From Saprospiraceae bacterium UBA6168 (lineage in GTDB: Bacteria > Bacteroidota > Bacteroidia > Chitinophagales > Saprospiraceae), in the NCBI GenBank assembly GCA_002435785.1, contig DIUC01000067.1:1-44822 (forward strand): a DNA stretch of 44,822 bases. Reading direction: 5' to 3'. The notes under the pieces were generated by a model. The model saw only the letters and a list, made by a program, of their open reading frames with translations, was not told the DNA's origin and did not search any database. The position numbers and the translations under genes are program-made. Shown one piece after another: positions 24,289 through 32,847 of this stretch (its first letter is position 1; each line of letters opens with the position of its first letter).

Positions 24289-25647
24289 TTAATAGTTCGG
24301 CAGCTTCCACCCATTGTGGTACTGGGCTTTTAGGTACTCATTGGCTGCTGGGTCGTTCTTGAAATTGCCGTTGGCGGCATCCCAATACAGCTTGCGGCCC
24401 GTGCGGAAGGCCACGTTGCCCATAGCGGCGTTGATGGCAGCCACTGCCCCGGTTTCGATGCCACATTTCAGGATGGAAGCATCGTTCTTTTTGATGGCCT
24501 CTACAAAGTTTTGGGCATGGAGTTGGAGGTAGTCCGTGCTGCCCTTGCCTTGGTTTGGCAGCGCCTCTATCTTGTTCACCCGGATACCCTCCTCGTTGCG
24601 CTTGGTTTCTGGGATGATGCGCCAGCCGCCCCGGTTCACCATCAAGGTGCCGTTGTTGCCGATGAAGGCTATTCCCTCCGTCTCGCCGTAGTTGCCATTG
24701 TCAATGCCCGTGGCATGTTCCCAGAGCATGTTGAAATTGTCGTACTCGAACACGGCTTGCAGCGTGTCTGGCGTCTCCGAGGCATCGTCGGGGTAGGCGA
24801 GCTTTCCGCCACTGGCCATGATGGACTTCGGTGCCGAGGCCCCCATGAAAAACAAGGCAATGTCAATTTCGTGGACGCCCCAGTCGGTCATCAGGCCGCC
24901 GGCGTAGTCCCAAAACCACCGGAAATTGAAATGGAAACGGTTTTGGTTGAACGGTCGCTTTTGCGCAGGGCCGAGCCACATGTCGTAGTCCACGCCAGCG
25001 GGTGGGGCGCTGTCGGGCAGCACGGGCACGGGGTTCATCCACCCTTGGTAGGCCCAAACCTTCACGAGGCGAATGTTGCCAAGCTTGCCGGACTTGAGGT
25101 AATCGTGCGCTTGGGCATAGTGAGTTCCGCTGCGCTGCCACTGGCCGACCTGTACCATATTATTATTGTATCGCTTGGCAGCCTTCAGCATCACGTTACA
25201 TTCCTCGATACAGGCGGAAATGGGTTTTTCTACATAAACATGCCTACCGGAAGACAAGCTGTCCACGAAGGGGAGGCAGTGCCAGTGGTCGGGAGTGCCG
25301 ATGATGATGGCGTCCAAGTCCTTCATTTCCAGCATCTTGCGGTAGTCCTTGAAGAGCCTGGGCTTGGTGCCACGTTGGTCTTCCACGTTTTTTGCCCGTT
25401 CGTCAAGTACGCTCTGGTCAACATCGGCGAGGGCCACACAGTCCACTTCCTGCATTTTGAGGTGGGCGTTCATGTCGGACCAGCCCATGCCCTTGCAGCC
25501 GATGACCCCGAAGCGGAGCTTATCACTGGGGGCTACTCGTTTTTTGCCGGAGGCGGCAAGTGTTTGATTTGGAATAGCGGTGGCCAGCGTAGTGCCTGCC
25601 AAGGCAGTGGTGGATTGTCGGATAAAATTTCGGCGAGAGTTGGACAT
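24289..25647 (-). CDS. Tat-exported Gfo/Idh/MocA family oxidoreductase
   Basis: A 452-residue predicted periplasmic protein. The N-terminus MSNSRRNFIRQSTTALAGTT is a twin-arginine signal followed by a hydrophobic stretch ending near QTLAAS; a second ATG three codons upstream is also possible. The Rossmann unit has FGVIGCKGMGWSDM, and the family EKP motif appears as YVEKPISACIEEC. Further motifs are WFWDYAGGLMTDWGVHEIDIALFFMG and the long C-terminal domain of the secreted Bacteroidota subgroup (NWG-type, about 450 residues). Relatives act on sugars and some remove glycosidic groups with tightly bound NAD. It shares an operon with the ABC ATPase, which might suggest uptake of its product. Confidence 0.93.
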   Translation of the reverse strand: MSNSRRNFIRQSTTALAGTTLATAIPNQTLAASGKKRVAPSDKLRFGVIGCKGMGWSDMNAHLKMQEVDCVALADVDQSVLDERAKNVEDQRGTKPRLFKDYRKMLEMKDLDAIIIGTPDHWHCLPFVDSLSSGRHVYVEKPISACIEECNVMLKAAKRYNNNMVQVGQWQRSGTHYAQAHDYLKSGKLGNIRLVKVWAYQGWMNPVPVLPDSAPPAGVDYDMWLGPAQKRPFNQNRFHFNFRWFWDYAGGLMTDWGVHEIDIALFFMGASAPKSIMASGGKLAYPDDASETPDTLQAVFEYDNFNMLWEHATGIDNGNYGETEGIAFIGNNGTLMVNRGGWRIIPETKRNEEGIRVNKIEALPNQGKGSTDYLQLHAQNFVEAIKKNDASILKCGIETGAVAAINAAMGNVAFRTGRKLYWDAANGNFKNDPAANEYLKAQYHNGWKLPNY

Positions 25648-25867
25648 ATCGGTCAAATTTTTTTTAACTTTTTGAAAGCGGAAAGCTAATTACTTTTGCT
25701 AAAATTTGCGCCTGAAAACTGCTTTTGTGCTTTTGAAATTCGGCACTGTTTTTCATGTGCAATTTCGTGTTTTGCATCTCTACTGTACACCCGGTTGAAA
25801 ATGATTGGTTTTCGCTCCGCTTTCCGATACTTCGATGCCGGTTCACCTACTTCAATTCGCTTTTGTA

Positions 25868-26338
25868 ATGAAATCAACCAAGTTCTTTTCAGTTGCCCTT
25901 TTGGGGCTTTTTCTACTTTCCTTCAACGTGGTCTCCGCCCAGGTTGACATGCTGTGGGACACACACCGGGTAGGCTTCAAAGTGCCTCGTGGCTTTGTCA
26001 TCGAAACGAACAATGCCGATGAGTTTTCTGCCGGAAACGACAATGTTTACGTGACCATTTCGCCCATCCAAGACGAGAACCTTACCACGGACGACCTCGC
26101 TGAGGTGGTAGCCGTGATGGTCAAGGAAATGGACTACGACTTGGTGACGGACGGCGATGCCGTAGAGGTACAGAACTTTACTGGGTACTACGTCCGTGGC
26201 TCAAAGGATGGGGCCAATGCCATTGTGATGGCACTCCTCGACCCAGAAAGCGCAACAAACCTTATTGTTGTCGTGATGTATTCTGGGGATTTTGAGAAGC
26301 AAGCATTGACCACTGTCAACAGCTTTTATTCCTATTGA
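25868..26338 (+). CDS. small secreted protein of unknown function
   Basis: A 156-residue protein with a Sec signal peptide (MKSTKFFSVALLGLFLLSFNVVSAQ); the start at 25868 is set by this signal. The mature part (WDTHRVGFKVPRGFVIETNN, then VYVTISPIQDENLT and a C-terminal VVVMYSGDFEKQALTTVNSF) looks like a compact alpha/beta fold similar to DUF4252/PsbP-like secreted domains, but I do not recognise the family firmly. A TACTTTTG at 25691 with a TTTG 16 bases upstream may be its promoter. It ends in a strong terminator and seems monocistronic. Confidence 0.82.
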   Translation: MKSTKFFSVALLGLFLLSFNVVSAQVDMLWDTHRVGFKVPRGFVIETNNADEFSAGNDNVYVTISPIQDENLTTDDLAEVVAVMVKEMDYDLVTDGDAVEVQNFTGYYVRGSKDGANAIVMALLDPESATNLIVVVMYSGDFEKQALTTVNSFYSY

Positions 26339-26359
26339 CATTTGCTTTAATTACTGGTG

Positions 26360-26396
26360 AAAACGGGCGCTTGCTACATGGCAAGTGCCCGTTTTT
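26360..26396 (+). terminator. rho-independent terminator
   Basis: AAAACGGGCGCTTGC pairs with GCAAGTGCCCGTTTT (one G-T/mismatch region) around a short loop, followed by T residues. It lies 22 bases after the small secreted protein gene. The 26397-26588 stretch to the next promoter holds no supported gene. Confidence 0.85.
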
Positions 26397-26588
26397 ATTC
26401 AGGAAAGCAGGGAGGATGTATGCGAAGTTGCTCCAAAAAAATCGCACCATCTGTGGAATCGCCCATGTTCCCGATGCTACCCGGCAGCCTAAATTCTCAA
26501 TAAAAACAAGCGGTTCAACTCAAATTTCATTCAGCCTTTAAGTCTTGGTTAATTTTGGATAAACAAGCGTTTTCCCAAAACCGAATAT

Positions 26589-26596
26589 TACCTTTG
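26589..26596 (+). promoter_or_regulatory. -7 element TACCTTTG for the TonB receptor operon
   Basis: TACCTTTGCGG lies 19 bases before the chosen ATG at 26615, so the transcript would have a very short leader. It is the same string as at 7168 and 17971. No good -33 element at standard spacing. Confidence 0.55.
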
Positions 26597-26614
26597 CGGC
26601 TTCAAAAACAATGT

Positions 26615-29371
26615 ATGAAACAAACCATCGTACTCCTTTTTTTCTCCTTTTTTCTCACGACTTTTTCATTTTCCCAGCGCATTGAACTGAAAGGCACGGT
26701 AGCCGACATCTCCACGGCCCTGCCACTGACCGCCGTAACCGTAACCGCTGCTGGCGCAGAAACGACGACCGATGAAACTGGTCAGTTTGTCCTGAAAATT
26801 CGGCCTGATGGCGAAAGCGTCACCGTCAATTTTTACAAGGAAGGATTCTTGTTTTTGGACAAAACAGTGGACTTCAAAAAAGGTAGCCAACAGATTGACC
26901 TCGGAACGGTTTTGCTAAACCATGCGCCAGAACTTAACATGAAGGACATCGTCACCGACGAAGACCGCATACCCACCATCTCGCTATCTGGCGACGATGA
27001 CAGCGACCTTGGCCAGCAGAGCATTTCCGGCATCCTTTCCGCATCACGGGACCCCTTTGTATCGGCAGCATCCTTCAACTTGGGCACGGGTGGCTTCGAC
27101 ATTAGGGGCTACGATTCCGAGACGCCCACCCTTTTCAATGGCATTTTGGTGAACAACCTGGAAACTGGCTCTGTGTTTTGGAGCACTTGGGGCGGCCTGA
27201 ACGACGTGACCCGCAACCGGGAAAACACCGCCGACCTCAGCCCGTTTGCCTACAACTTTGGTGGTGTTGGCGGTGCGGTTGCCATTGATACCCGTGCCTC
27301 CGAGCAGCGCAAGCAAAAGCGGGTATCCTATATGTTCTCCAACCGGGCCTTCTCGGGCAGGTTGATGGGCACGTGGAGCAGTGGCGTGCTGCGCAATGGA
27401 TGGGCGTTCTCGTTCTCCGGCTCCCGTCGCTGGGCGAAGGAGGGGTATGTGCCCGGCACGTTTTACGATGCCTACTCCTATTTTGGCTCCATTGACAAAA
27501 GAATCAACAACAAGCACTCGCTCAACCTGACGGCCATCGGTGCCCCCGTGCGCCGGGGCGCTCAAAGCCCTGCCGTCCAGGAAATGAACGACTTGGCTGG
27601 CACCAATTTTTACAACCCAAACTGGGGTTGGCAAAATGGCGAAAAGCGCAATGCAAGGGTGGTTGATGCCCACCAACCTTTCTTCGTGCTGCGCCACGAC
27701 TGGCAGATGAGCGAAAAAGCCTCGCTGACCACCGCATTGGGCTATATGACGGGGCGTTATGGCCGCACCCAGTTGGATTGGTTCAATGCCCCAGACCCCC
27801 GGCCAGACTACTATCGGAAGTTGCCCACTTTTTATCGCCTGCCCGGCAATGGGGGGAGCGAGGTGGCCGATTATGTGGCGGATACCTACCGGAACAACCG
27901 GGACTTGATGCAGGTGCAATGGGACGAAATTTACGAAGGAAACCGCCTCAATGGCCAGTCCTTCAACAATACACCCGGCAACATGTCGCAAATCATCATA
28001 GCCGACCAGCGCTCCGACCTCGACCGCCTCAGTGCCAACACCACCTACCAGAATATTGTGAGCGACCACTTGACCATCAACTTTGGGTTGCAGTTCCAGC
28101 AGGAGAAAACGCACTACTTTTCGGTGGTGAAAGACCTGCTCGGAGGCGATTATTATGTCAACATTGACAGGTTCGCATTGGACACGCCACTTCCAGGCCA
28201 ATCGCCAGAATTTAACCTAAACGACACCGACCCCATCGTGCGGGAGGGGGATACTTATAGGTGGGACTACGATATCACTGGCCGTCGTGTAGGCCCGTGG
28301 TTACAGGGCTTGTTTTCCTTTGGCAGGGTTGATTTTTTCGTGGCGGGCGAGGCCACCAGCACTTCTTTTTGGCGGACGGGCAACTTCCGCAATGGCCGAT
28401 TCCCCGACAATTCCTTCGGTGATTCCGAGAAACAAGATTTCTTCAACTATGCCGGAAAGGGGGGCGTTACCTTCAAAATCAATGGCCGCAACTACCTCTA
28501 TGCCAACGGTGCTTACATCAACCGGGCGCCTGACATCCGCAACGCCTACGTCTCGCCAAGGGGCCGTGACCAATTGGTGCCGGGATTGACGACCGAGAAA
28601 ATTTACAGTGGCGAGGCCGGGTACCTGCTGCGTGCGCCAAGGCTGAAAGCGAGGGCTACTTTTTACTGGACACAGTTCAACGATGGCCTCAAGATTAGCC
28701 GGTTTTTCCTCGACGACGATGTGAACGGCTTCGGCACGAGCATCCTGGTCAACACCGACAAGCGCCACGCCGGCATAGAGTTGGGGCTTCAGTACAAGCT
28801 CACGCCAACTATCACGGTGAGCGGTGCGGCTGCGGTGGGCGAATACGTCTATACCTCCCGCCCGAATGCCATCTTCGTGGTGGACGATGACGGAGTGCTG
28901 CAAGACCGTGGCATTTCCTATCTGAAGAACTTTTACATTCCAAGTACACCCCAGACAGCTTACAGCGGCACTTTGGAATACCGCTCGCCGAAGTTTTGGT
29001 CGGCCAGCGTGACCGTCAACTACTTTGACCGCAATTATATTGACGTGAACCCATACCGCCGCACTGCCGATGCCGTATTTGGCGACCAGATTGGCGATGC
29101 AAACTACAACCGCAAGGTGGACCAAGAGCGGCTGCCGAGCGCTTATACGGTTGACTTGTTTGCCAACAAATCTTATCGGGTGAACAAGGATGTTTTCTTC
29201 AACCTGACCCTCGGTGTCACCAATTTGCTCAATGCCACTTTCCGCACTGGGGGTTTTGAGCAGTTGCGCTTTGACCGTGCCGACTTTGACAATGGCGTTG
29301 ACGCTTTTGCCCCAAGATATTTTTATGCCTTTGGCGCCAATTTCTTCATAATGGGTGCGCTCAGGTTTTAA
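26615..29371 (+). CDS. TonB-dependent receptor with N-terminal carboxypeptidase-regulatory-like domain
   Basis: A 918-residue outer-membrane transporter. Signal peptide MKQTIVLLFFSFFLTTFSFSQ; then a CarbopepD_reg-like domain (RIELKGTVADISTALPLTAVTV) to about residue 100, a plug domain with the FNLGTGGFDIRGYD and FNGILVNN strings, and a beta-barrel ending in the aromatic-rich FAPRYFYAFGANFFIMGALRF with a terminal Phe. The DUF5689 lipoprotein gene follows 69 bases later, so the two probably form an uptake pair. The substrate is not evident; no SusD-like gene is present. Confidence 0.94.
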   Translation: MKQTIVLLFFSFFLTTFSFSQRIELKGTVADISTALPLTAVTVTAAGAETTTDETGQFVLKIRPDGESVTVNFYKEGFLFLDKTVDFKKGSQQIDLGTVLLNHAPELNMKDIVTDEDRIPTISLSGDDDSDLGQQSISGILSASRDPFVSAASFNLGTGGFDIRGYDSETPTLFNGILVNNLETGSVFWSTWGGLNDVTRNRENTADLSPFAYNFGGVGGAVAIDTRASEQRKQKRVSYMFSNRAFSGRLMGTWSSGVLRNGWAFSFSGSRRWAKEGYVPGTFYDAYSYFGSIDKRINNKHSLNLTAIGAPVRRGAQSPAVQEMNDLAGTNFYNPNWGWQNGEKRNARVVDAHQPFFVLRHDWQMSEKASLTTALGYMTGRYGRTQLDWFNAPDPRPDYYRKLPTFYRLPGNGGSEVADYVADTYRNNRDLMQVQWDEIYEGNRLNGQSFNNTPGNMSQIIIADQRSDLDRLSANTTYQNIVSDHLTINFGLQFQQEKTHYFSVVKDLLGGDYYVNIDRFALDTPLPGQSPEFNLNDTDPIVREGDTYRWDYDITGRRVGPWLQGLFSFGRVDFFVAGEATSTSFWRTGNFRNGRFPDNSFGDSEKQDFFNYAGKGGVTFKINGRNYLYANGAYINRAPDIRNAYVSPRGRDQLVPGLTTEKIYSGEAGYLLRAPRLKARATFYWTQFNDGLKISRFFLDDDVNGFGTSILVNTDKRHAGIELGLQYKLTPTITVSGAAAVGEYVYTSRPNAIFVVDDDGVLQDRGISYLKNFYIPSTPQTAYSGTLEYRSPKFWSASVTVNYFDRNYIDVNPYRRTADAVFGDQIGDANYNRKVDQERLPSAYTVDLFANKSYRVNKDVFFNLTLGVTNLLNATFRTGGFEQLRFDRADFDNGVDAFAPRYFYAFGANFFIMGALRF

Positions 29372-29440
29372 TGGGTGCAGTTTTTTCAACCGATACCATG
29401 CCATTTGACTAATAACTCGAATCTTTTCAACTCATTGATA

Positions 29441-31330
29441 ATGAACAACTTAATTAAAATTTTTCTTCCTGCTCTTTTCCTTGGCCTCGTATTCAACGCT
29501 TGCATCAAGGAAGACTTCGACCAACCACCCGTGGACGGCCAAGACCCTGGGCTTACGGCCAACGCTACCATTGCGCAGCTAAAAACCCTGCATACGCTTG
29601 GTACACTGAACCCCATCACTGAAGATTGGATTGTAAAAGGTACGGTCGTGGCCGACGATGCCTCTGGCAACTTGTACCAGTCTTTCGTCATTCAGGATGA
29701 AACAGGCGGCATCATGGTGAAAATTGAAATAGCGGACAGTTATACGCTTTTTCCTGTAGGCCGGGAGGTCTATGTAAAATGCAAGGGCCTCGTGATTGGC
29801 GACTACAACAATCTCATCCAGTTGGGCGGGTTCATCACCGACGACGGCCAGCTTGGCAACATCATCAAGATTAGCAACCACTTGGTTCGGGGAAAAAAAG
29901 GGACTCCGCCAGTCCCCAAGGTCAAGAAAATCAGCGAATTGACCTTTGATGACGTAAACACTTTGGTGACCGTCACTGGTGTCCAGTTCGTATTGGCCGA
30001 TACTGCAAAGACATACGCCGACCCGGTGACCCGCACCACTTACAACCGCAATTTGGAAGATTGCGATGGCGTAAAACTGCTGGTGCGCACAAGCGGCTAT
30101 GCCAGCTTCGCAGGGGCCAGCCTGCCCAATGGCGGCGGCACCTTGACGGGGGTGCTTGGCATCTTCCGGGATGACCTCCAGTTCCTCGTGCGTGACCTCA
30201 ACGACGTGAACATGAGCGGCGACCGTTGTGGCGGCGGCGTAGGCCCCAACCCTTGTGCGGGTGGCCCAGTGCCAATCGTGGCTGGCGTGGACGAAGATTT
30301 TGAATCTGGGGTGAACAACGACCCCGTCAACCTCGCCGGTTGGACGAACATCGCCCTCAAAGGCTCACGCACTTGGCAGTTCAAGTATTTTGGCAACGAT
30401 GACAACACCTACGCACAGGCAACTGCTTTTGGTGACAATGCCAACCCGGAGATGGACATTTGGCTAGTATCGCCCCGCATAGACCTGACCGAGCCGCAGG
30501 TGCTGACCTTTGAAACGGCAAAATCCTTCTATACCCATGCTGGCTTTTCAGCCTGGGTTTCTTCTGATTTCCAGTGCGACCCCACCACGGCCACTTGGCT
30601 TCCGTTGAACGCTACTTTGGCTGGCCAAAGCAGCCCTGACAATGCGTGGATTCCTTCTGGCGACATAGACCTCACTGCATTTGTCGGTCAAAAAATAGCC
30701 ATCGGCTTCCATTACGTGGGAAGTGGCCCCGGTGGGCAAACTGGCACTTTTCGGGTGGACAACGTGAAGCTCGGCATGGGCGGCGGTAATCCTCCCGACC
30801 CTTGTAATGGCGTGACTGCGCCTACCGTGACTTTTGTGGACGAGAATTTCTCCAGCGGCACCAACAATGCTTCCATTGCTCTCAATGGCTGGACGAACGA
30901 TGCTGTGGTCGGCTCCCGCACTTGGATTTACAAATACTTTGCTACCGATGGCAATACTTATGCACAGGCAACTTCCTTTGGCGACAACGGCAACCCAAAC
31001 ATGGAAACTTGGCTCGTGACCCCGCTTGTCAACATTCCCGGCCCTATGACCCTGTCTTTTGAAACAGCTAAGGCATTTTGGGTACACAATGGGCTGACCG
31101 TGTGGGTGTCCACCGACTTCAAATGCGACCCAACGCTTGCTACTTGGGTGCCGCTTTCCGGTGCGACGATTGCCGGCCAACCCAATGCCGACAACGAATG
31201 GGTTTTCTCAGGAGATATAAACCTCTCCGCATACATCGGTCAAAAAGTGGCCATCGGCTTCAAGTATGTGGGCAGTGGCCCTGGCGGGCAAACGACGACC
31301 TACCGGGTGGACAATGTGCAGGTGCAGTAA
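29441..31330 (+). CDS. DUF5689 lipoprotein with two tandem choice-of-anchor-J-like domains
   Basis: A 629-residue surface or periplasmic lipoprotein; the start at 29441 gives a lipoprotein signal with lipobox VFNAC. Residues 35-270 form the DUF5689 region (WIVKGTVVADDASGNLYQSF, then GIMVKIE and GREVYVKCKGL), an OB-like fold typical of Bacteroidota. Two copies of a jelly-roll (choice-of-anchor J/cleaved-adhesin) domain follow. Both carry WTN..xxGSRTW..KYF...NTYAQAT.FGDN, TFETAKxF or SFETAKxF, and GFxYVGSGPGGQT..xRVDNV. The copies are very similar, indicating recent duplication. No T9SS tail is present. It likely works with the adjacent TonB receptor in binding a ligand. Confidence 0.9.
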   Translation: MNNLIKIFLPALFLGLVFNACIKEDFDQPPVDGQDPGLTANATIAQLKTLHTLGTLNPITEDWIVKGTVVADDASGNLYQSFVIQDETGGIMVKIEIADSYTLFPVGREVYVKCKGLVIGDYNNLIQLGGFITDDGQLGNIIKISNHLVRGKKGTPPVPKVKKISELTFDDVNTLVTVTGVQFVLADTAKTYADPVTRTTYNRNLEDCDGVKLLVRTSGYASFAGASLPNGGGTLTGVLGIFRDDLQFLVRDLNDVNMSGDRCGGGVGPNPCAGGPVPIVAGVDEDFESGVNNDPVNLAGWTNIALKGSRTWQFKYFGNDDNTYAQATAFGDNANPEMDIWLVSPRIDLTEPQVLTFETAKSFYTHAGFSAWVSSDFQCDPTTATWLPLNATLAGQSSPDNAWIPSGDIDLTAFVGQKIAIGFHYVGSGPGGQTGTFRVDNVKLGMGGGNPPDPCNGVTAPTVTFVDENFSSGTNNASIALNGWTNDAVVGSRTWIYKYFATDGNTYAQATSFGDNGNPNMETWLVTPLVNIPGPMTLSFETAKAFWVHNGLTVWVSTDFKCDPTLATWVPLSGATIAGQPNADNEWVFSGDINLSAYIGQKVAIGFKYVGSGPGGQTTTYRVDNVQVQ

Positions 31331-31368
31331 TTCAAGGAAAAGTCAAAAATAAAAGTTGGCTAATGACA

Positions 31369-31409
31369 ACAGTGACAGGGTGAATTCGATTTCACCCGGT
31401 CGCTGTGTT
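31369..31409. terminator. imperfect bidirectional hairpin between convergent genes
   Basis: AACAGTGACAGGGTGAA and TTCACCCGGTCGCTGTGTT form an imperfect stem of about 16 bp around a short loop. The right arm overlaps the stop codon of the HI0933 gene. It sits between convergent genes and could serve both. Confidence 0.5.
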
Positions 31410-32675
31410 TAGAGCCGACCCCACCAACCAGCCGCCCGTCCATGCCGCCTGAAAATTGAAGCCGCCAGTGATGGCATCAATGTCCAACACCTCGCCGCCA
31501 AAGTGAAGCCCGGGATGGATTTTGCTCTCGAAAGTCTTGAAGTTCACTTCGTCCAAGTCAATGCCACCTGCCGTTACAAATTCCTCTTTGAAGGTACTTT
31601 TGCCGCTGACGTGATAGCGCCCAGCGCCGAGTTCGGTGGCCAGCTTGCGCAATTTTTCTTTGCCGAGGTCGGCCCAGCGGAGGTCGGCGGCAATGCCAAC
31701 GGCTGCCACGAGGCTTTCCCAGAGCCGCCGGGGCAGGGTAGGGAAGGGGTTTTGCGCAGCGACCATTTTTTTTGGAAAAGCCAGTTTTGCTTCACCGAGC
31801 TCTTCTGCCATTTCGTCGGTGGAGTAGTTCAACCAGCTCACCTCGATATCGAAATTGTAGTTTTTTTCGGCCAAAATACGGGCGCCCCAAGCCGAGAGCC
31901 GCAGGATGCCGGGGCCGCTCATGCCCCAGTGGGTGATGAGCAATGGGCCGGTTGCTGTCAGTTTTTCACCCAAAACCCGCACCACTGCTGATGGGACGGA
32001 CAGACCCATAAGTCCGGTCAGCCTTGGGTCCTTGATGTTGAAGGTGAAAAGGGAGGGCACTGGTGGCACGATGGTATGCCCCAGTTCTTGGAGCAGGTTC
32101 CAGATGCGGGGGCTGCTGCCCGTGGCTACCATCAGGTTTTTGGTTTGAAAAACAGTGCCGCTTTGCGAAGCGACCTGCCAAATGTGGCCGCCCAATTTAT
32201 TGGGCTGGCGGCCATTCGTTTGATATTCAGGAGTTTTGGGCGGTAAAATCTGAACAACGTTTTCGCCCGTGAGTATCTGCACCCCGGCCTTGTGGGCCGC
32301 CGCCATCAGGCAGTTGACGATGGTCTGCGAGCTGTCGGTGACGGGGAACATGCGGCCATCCTCCTCGATTTTCAATTTGACGCCCCGCTGCTCAAACCAG
32401 CCAATGGTATCGCCGGGCTGAAAACGGTTGAACGGGCCGAGCAGCGCCTTGCTACCCCGTGGGTAGTGCTTCACCAACTCCCGTGGGTCGAAGCAGGCAT
32501 GAGTGACGTTGCACCTGCCGCCACCGGAAACCTTGACTTTTTGTAGTACGTCCCGGCCTTTTTCCAAAATAACGACCCGCTCGCTTGGGCAGGTTTCGGC
32601 AGCTCGGATGGCTGCGAAGAAGCCAGCGGCACCGCCACCGATGACGAGGAAATGACAGGCTGTTGTTTCGGGCAT
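31392..32675 (-). CDS. HI0933-family NAD(P)/FAD-dependent oxidoreductase (BaiN/YhiN-like)
   Basis: A 427-residue cytoplasmic flavoprotein. The FAD-binding loop is VIGGGAAGFFAA near residue 10, followed by the family signature LQKVKVSGGGRCNVTHACF near 50. Other family marks are GMSGPGILRLSAWGA near 255 and the C-terminal FTAGGIDL-like VTAGGIDLDEVNFKTFESK, GLHFGGEVLDIDAITGGFNFQAAWTGG. Length is normal. Members are often called aminoacetone oxidases, but the physiological substrate is uncertain. It appears monocistronic. Confidence 0.94.
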   Translation of the reverse strand: MPETTACHFLVIGGGAAGFFAAIRAAETCPSERVVILEKGRDVLQKVKVSGGGRCNVTHACFDPRELVKHYPRGSKALLGPFNRFQPGDTIGWFEQRGVKLKIEEDGRMFPVTDSSQTIVNCLMAAAHKAGVQILTGENVVQILPPKTPEYQTNGRQPNKLGGHIWQVASQSGTVFQTKNLMVATGSSPRIWNLLQELGHTIVPPVPSLFTFNIKDPRLTGLMGLSVPSAVVRVLGEKLTATGPLLITHWGMSGPGILRLSAWGARILAEKNYNFDIEVSWLNYSTDEMAEELGEAKLAFPKKMVAAQNPFPTLPRRLWESLVAAVGIAADLRWADLGKEKLRKLATELGAGRYHVSGKSTFKEEFVTAGGIDLDEVNFKTFESKIHPGLHFGGEVLDIDAITGGFNFQAAWTGGWLVGSALNTATG

Positions 32676-32703
32676 GTGATTGCATTAATACTGCGAGCCG
32701 TTA

Positions 32704-32733
32704 GCTTTTGGCCATTGGCTGTTGGCCAAAAGC
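32704..32733 (-). repeat. inverted GCTTTTGGCCA / TGGCCAAAAGC leader element (copy 2)
   Basis: A perfect 11-bp stem around an 8-base loop, with further AGCCAATAGC units to 32752. It lies 29 bases upstream of the HI0933 gene start. The stem is the same as that at 18011-18063, and its orientation relative to the gene is the same. Confidence 0.8.
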
Positions 32734-32795
32734 CAAAGCCAATAGCAAATAGACAAAACCTGGCGCTTGAAAGTATAGGTTGGCAATGTTCAAAA

Positions 32796-32833
32796 AAAAA
32801 AGGCGGTTGAGCCGAAGCCCAACCGCCTTTTTT
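32796..32833. terminator. bidirectional rho-independent terminator
   Basis: AAAAAAGGCGGTTG pairs perfectly with CAACCGCCTTTTTT around a 10-base loop. It lies 15 bases after the stop of the minus-strand esterase-like gene; A and T runs on both sides allow use in either direction. Confidence 0.92.
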
Positions 32834-32847
32834 GAAAAGAAAATAGA

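Noticed and set aside
24511..25689. 392-codon plus-strand frame opposite the Tat Gfo/Idh gene
   Set aside because: Lies entirely opposite a gene with clear motifs; the long frame follows from third-position G/C bias.
26335..26541. 68-codon frame after the small secreted protein
   Set aside because: It translates the terminator hairpin and the promoter region; no signal or homology.
27044..28201. 385-codon minus-strand frame opposite the TonB receptor (also 28301-29404)
   Set aside because: Same reason: antisense shadows of a clear outer-membrane receptor.
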